In this document: positions 5,352 to 5,363 of the stretch, one piece after another
Layout of the letters: each line of letters starts with the position of its first letter
Position numbering within the stretch: the stretch's first letter is position 1
Origin: Flavobacteriaceae bacterium
GTDB taxonomy: Bacteria > Bacteroidota > Bacteroidia > Flavobacteriales > Flavobacteriaceae
Reading direction: 5' to 3'
DNA: 5,363 bases
NCBI GenBank assembly: GCA_002714815.1
Contig: PAYI01000028.1
Coordinates: 1-5,363 of the forward strand
The notes under the pieces: generated by a model
Database searches by the model: none
What the model was told of the DNA's origin: nothing
The model's input: the letters and a program-made list of their open reading frames with translations, nothing else
Program-made: the position numbers and the translations under genes

Positions 5352-5363
5352 AAATGCAATTAA

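Overview
The window is a stretch of AT-rich chromosome, most probably from a marine-type member of the Bacteroidota (Flavobacteriia). This rests on the very low GC, intergenic DNA that is almost all A and T, promoter-like boxes of the TTG / TAnnTTTG kind, Cys-anchored lipoproteins with short leaders, a Bacteroidota-style secreted TonB plug-like protein and a bTHX ribosomal protein. No 16S, tRNA, phage, transposase or CRISPR signal is visible, so the assignment is inference from style.

Layout from left to right: (1) the 3' part of a family S9 (prolyl oligopeptidase) serine peptidase on +, whose true start lies outside the window; (2) a cell-envelope SMP-30/gluconolactonase-like lipoprotein on +, with its own promoter-like upstream element; (3) a gene-free stretch of about 456 bp with a mini-ORF inside an inverted repeat, a perfect 14-bp palindrome and an AU-rich hairpin; (4) a 36-residue bTHX (30S ribosomal protein THX) gene on -, which is short and easy to miss; (5) diverging from it, a small secreted protein on + whose C-terminal half resembles a TonB-dependent receptor plug domain without any barrel; (6) a lipoprotein on + with two tandem NTF2/SnoaL-like domains; (7) a terminator-like hairpin, then a convergent 65-residue DUF6356-type membrane protein on -; (8) a short AT-rich tail ending in a good flavobacterial promoter that points out of the window.

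The genes do not form an obvious pathway or defence system. Four are likely envelope proteins (lactonase-like lipoprotein, plug-like secreted protein, NTF2-like lipoprotein, small membrane protein), and most appear to be transcribed on their own. The most notable items are the stand-alone plug-like protein, the unlisted bTHX gene, a nearly identical 22-bp element (20 of 22 bases) in front of the two lipoprotein genes, and the unexplained structured intergenic region 2834-3040. I saw no convincing new multi-gene system.
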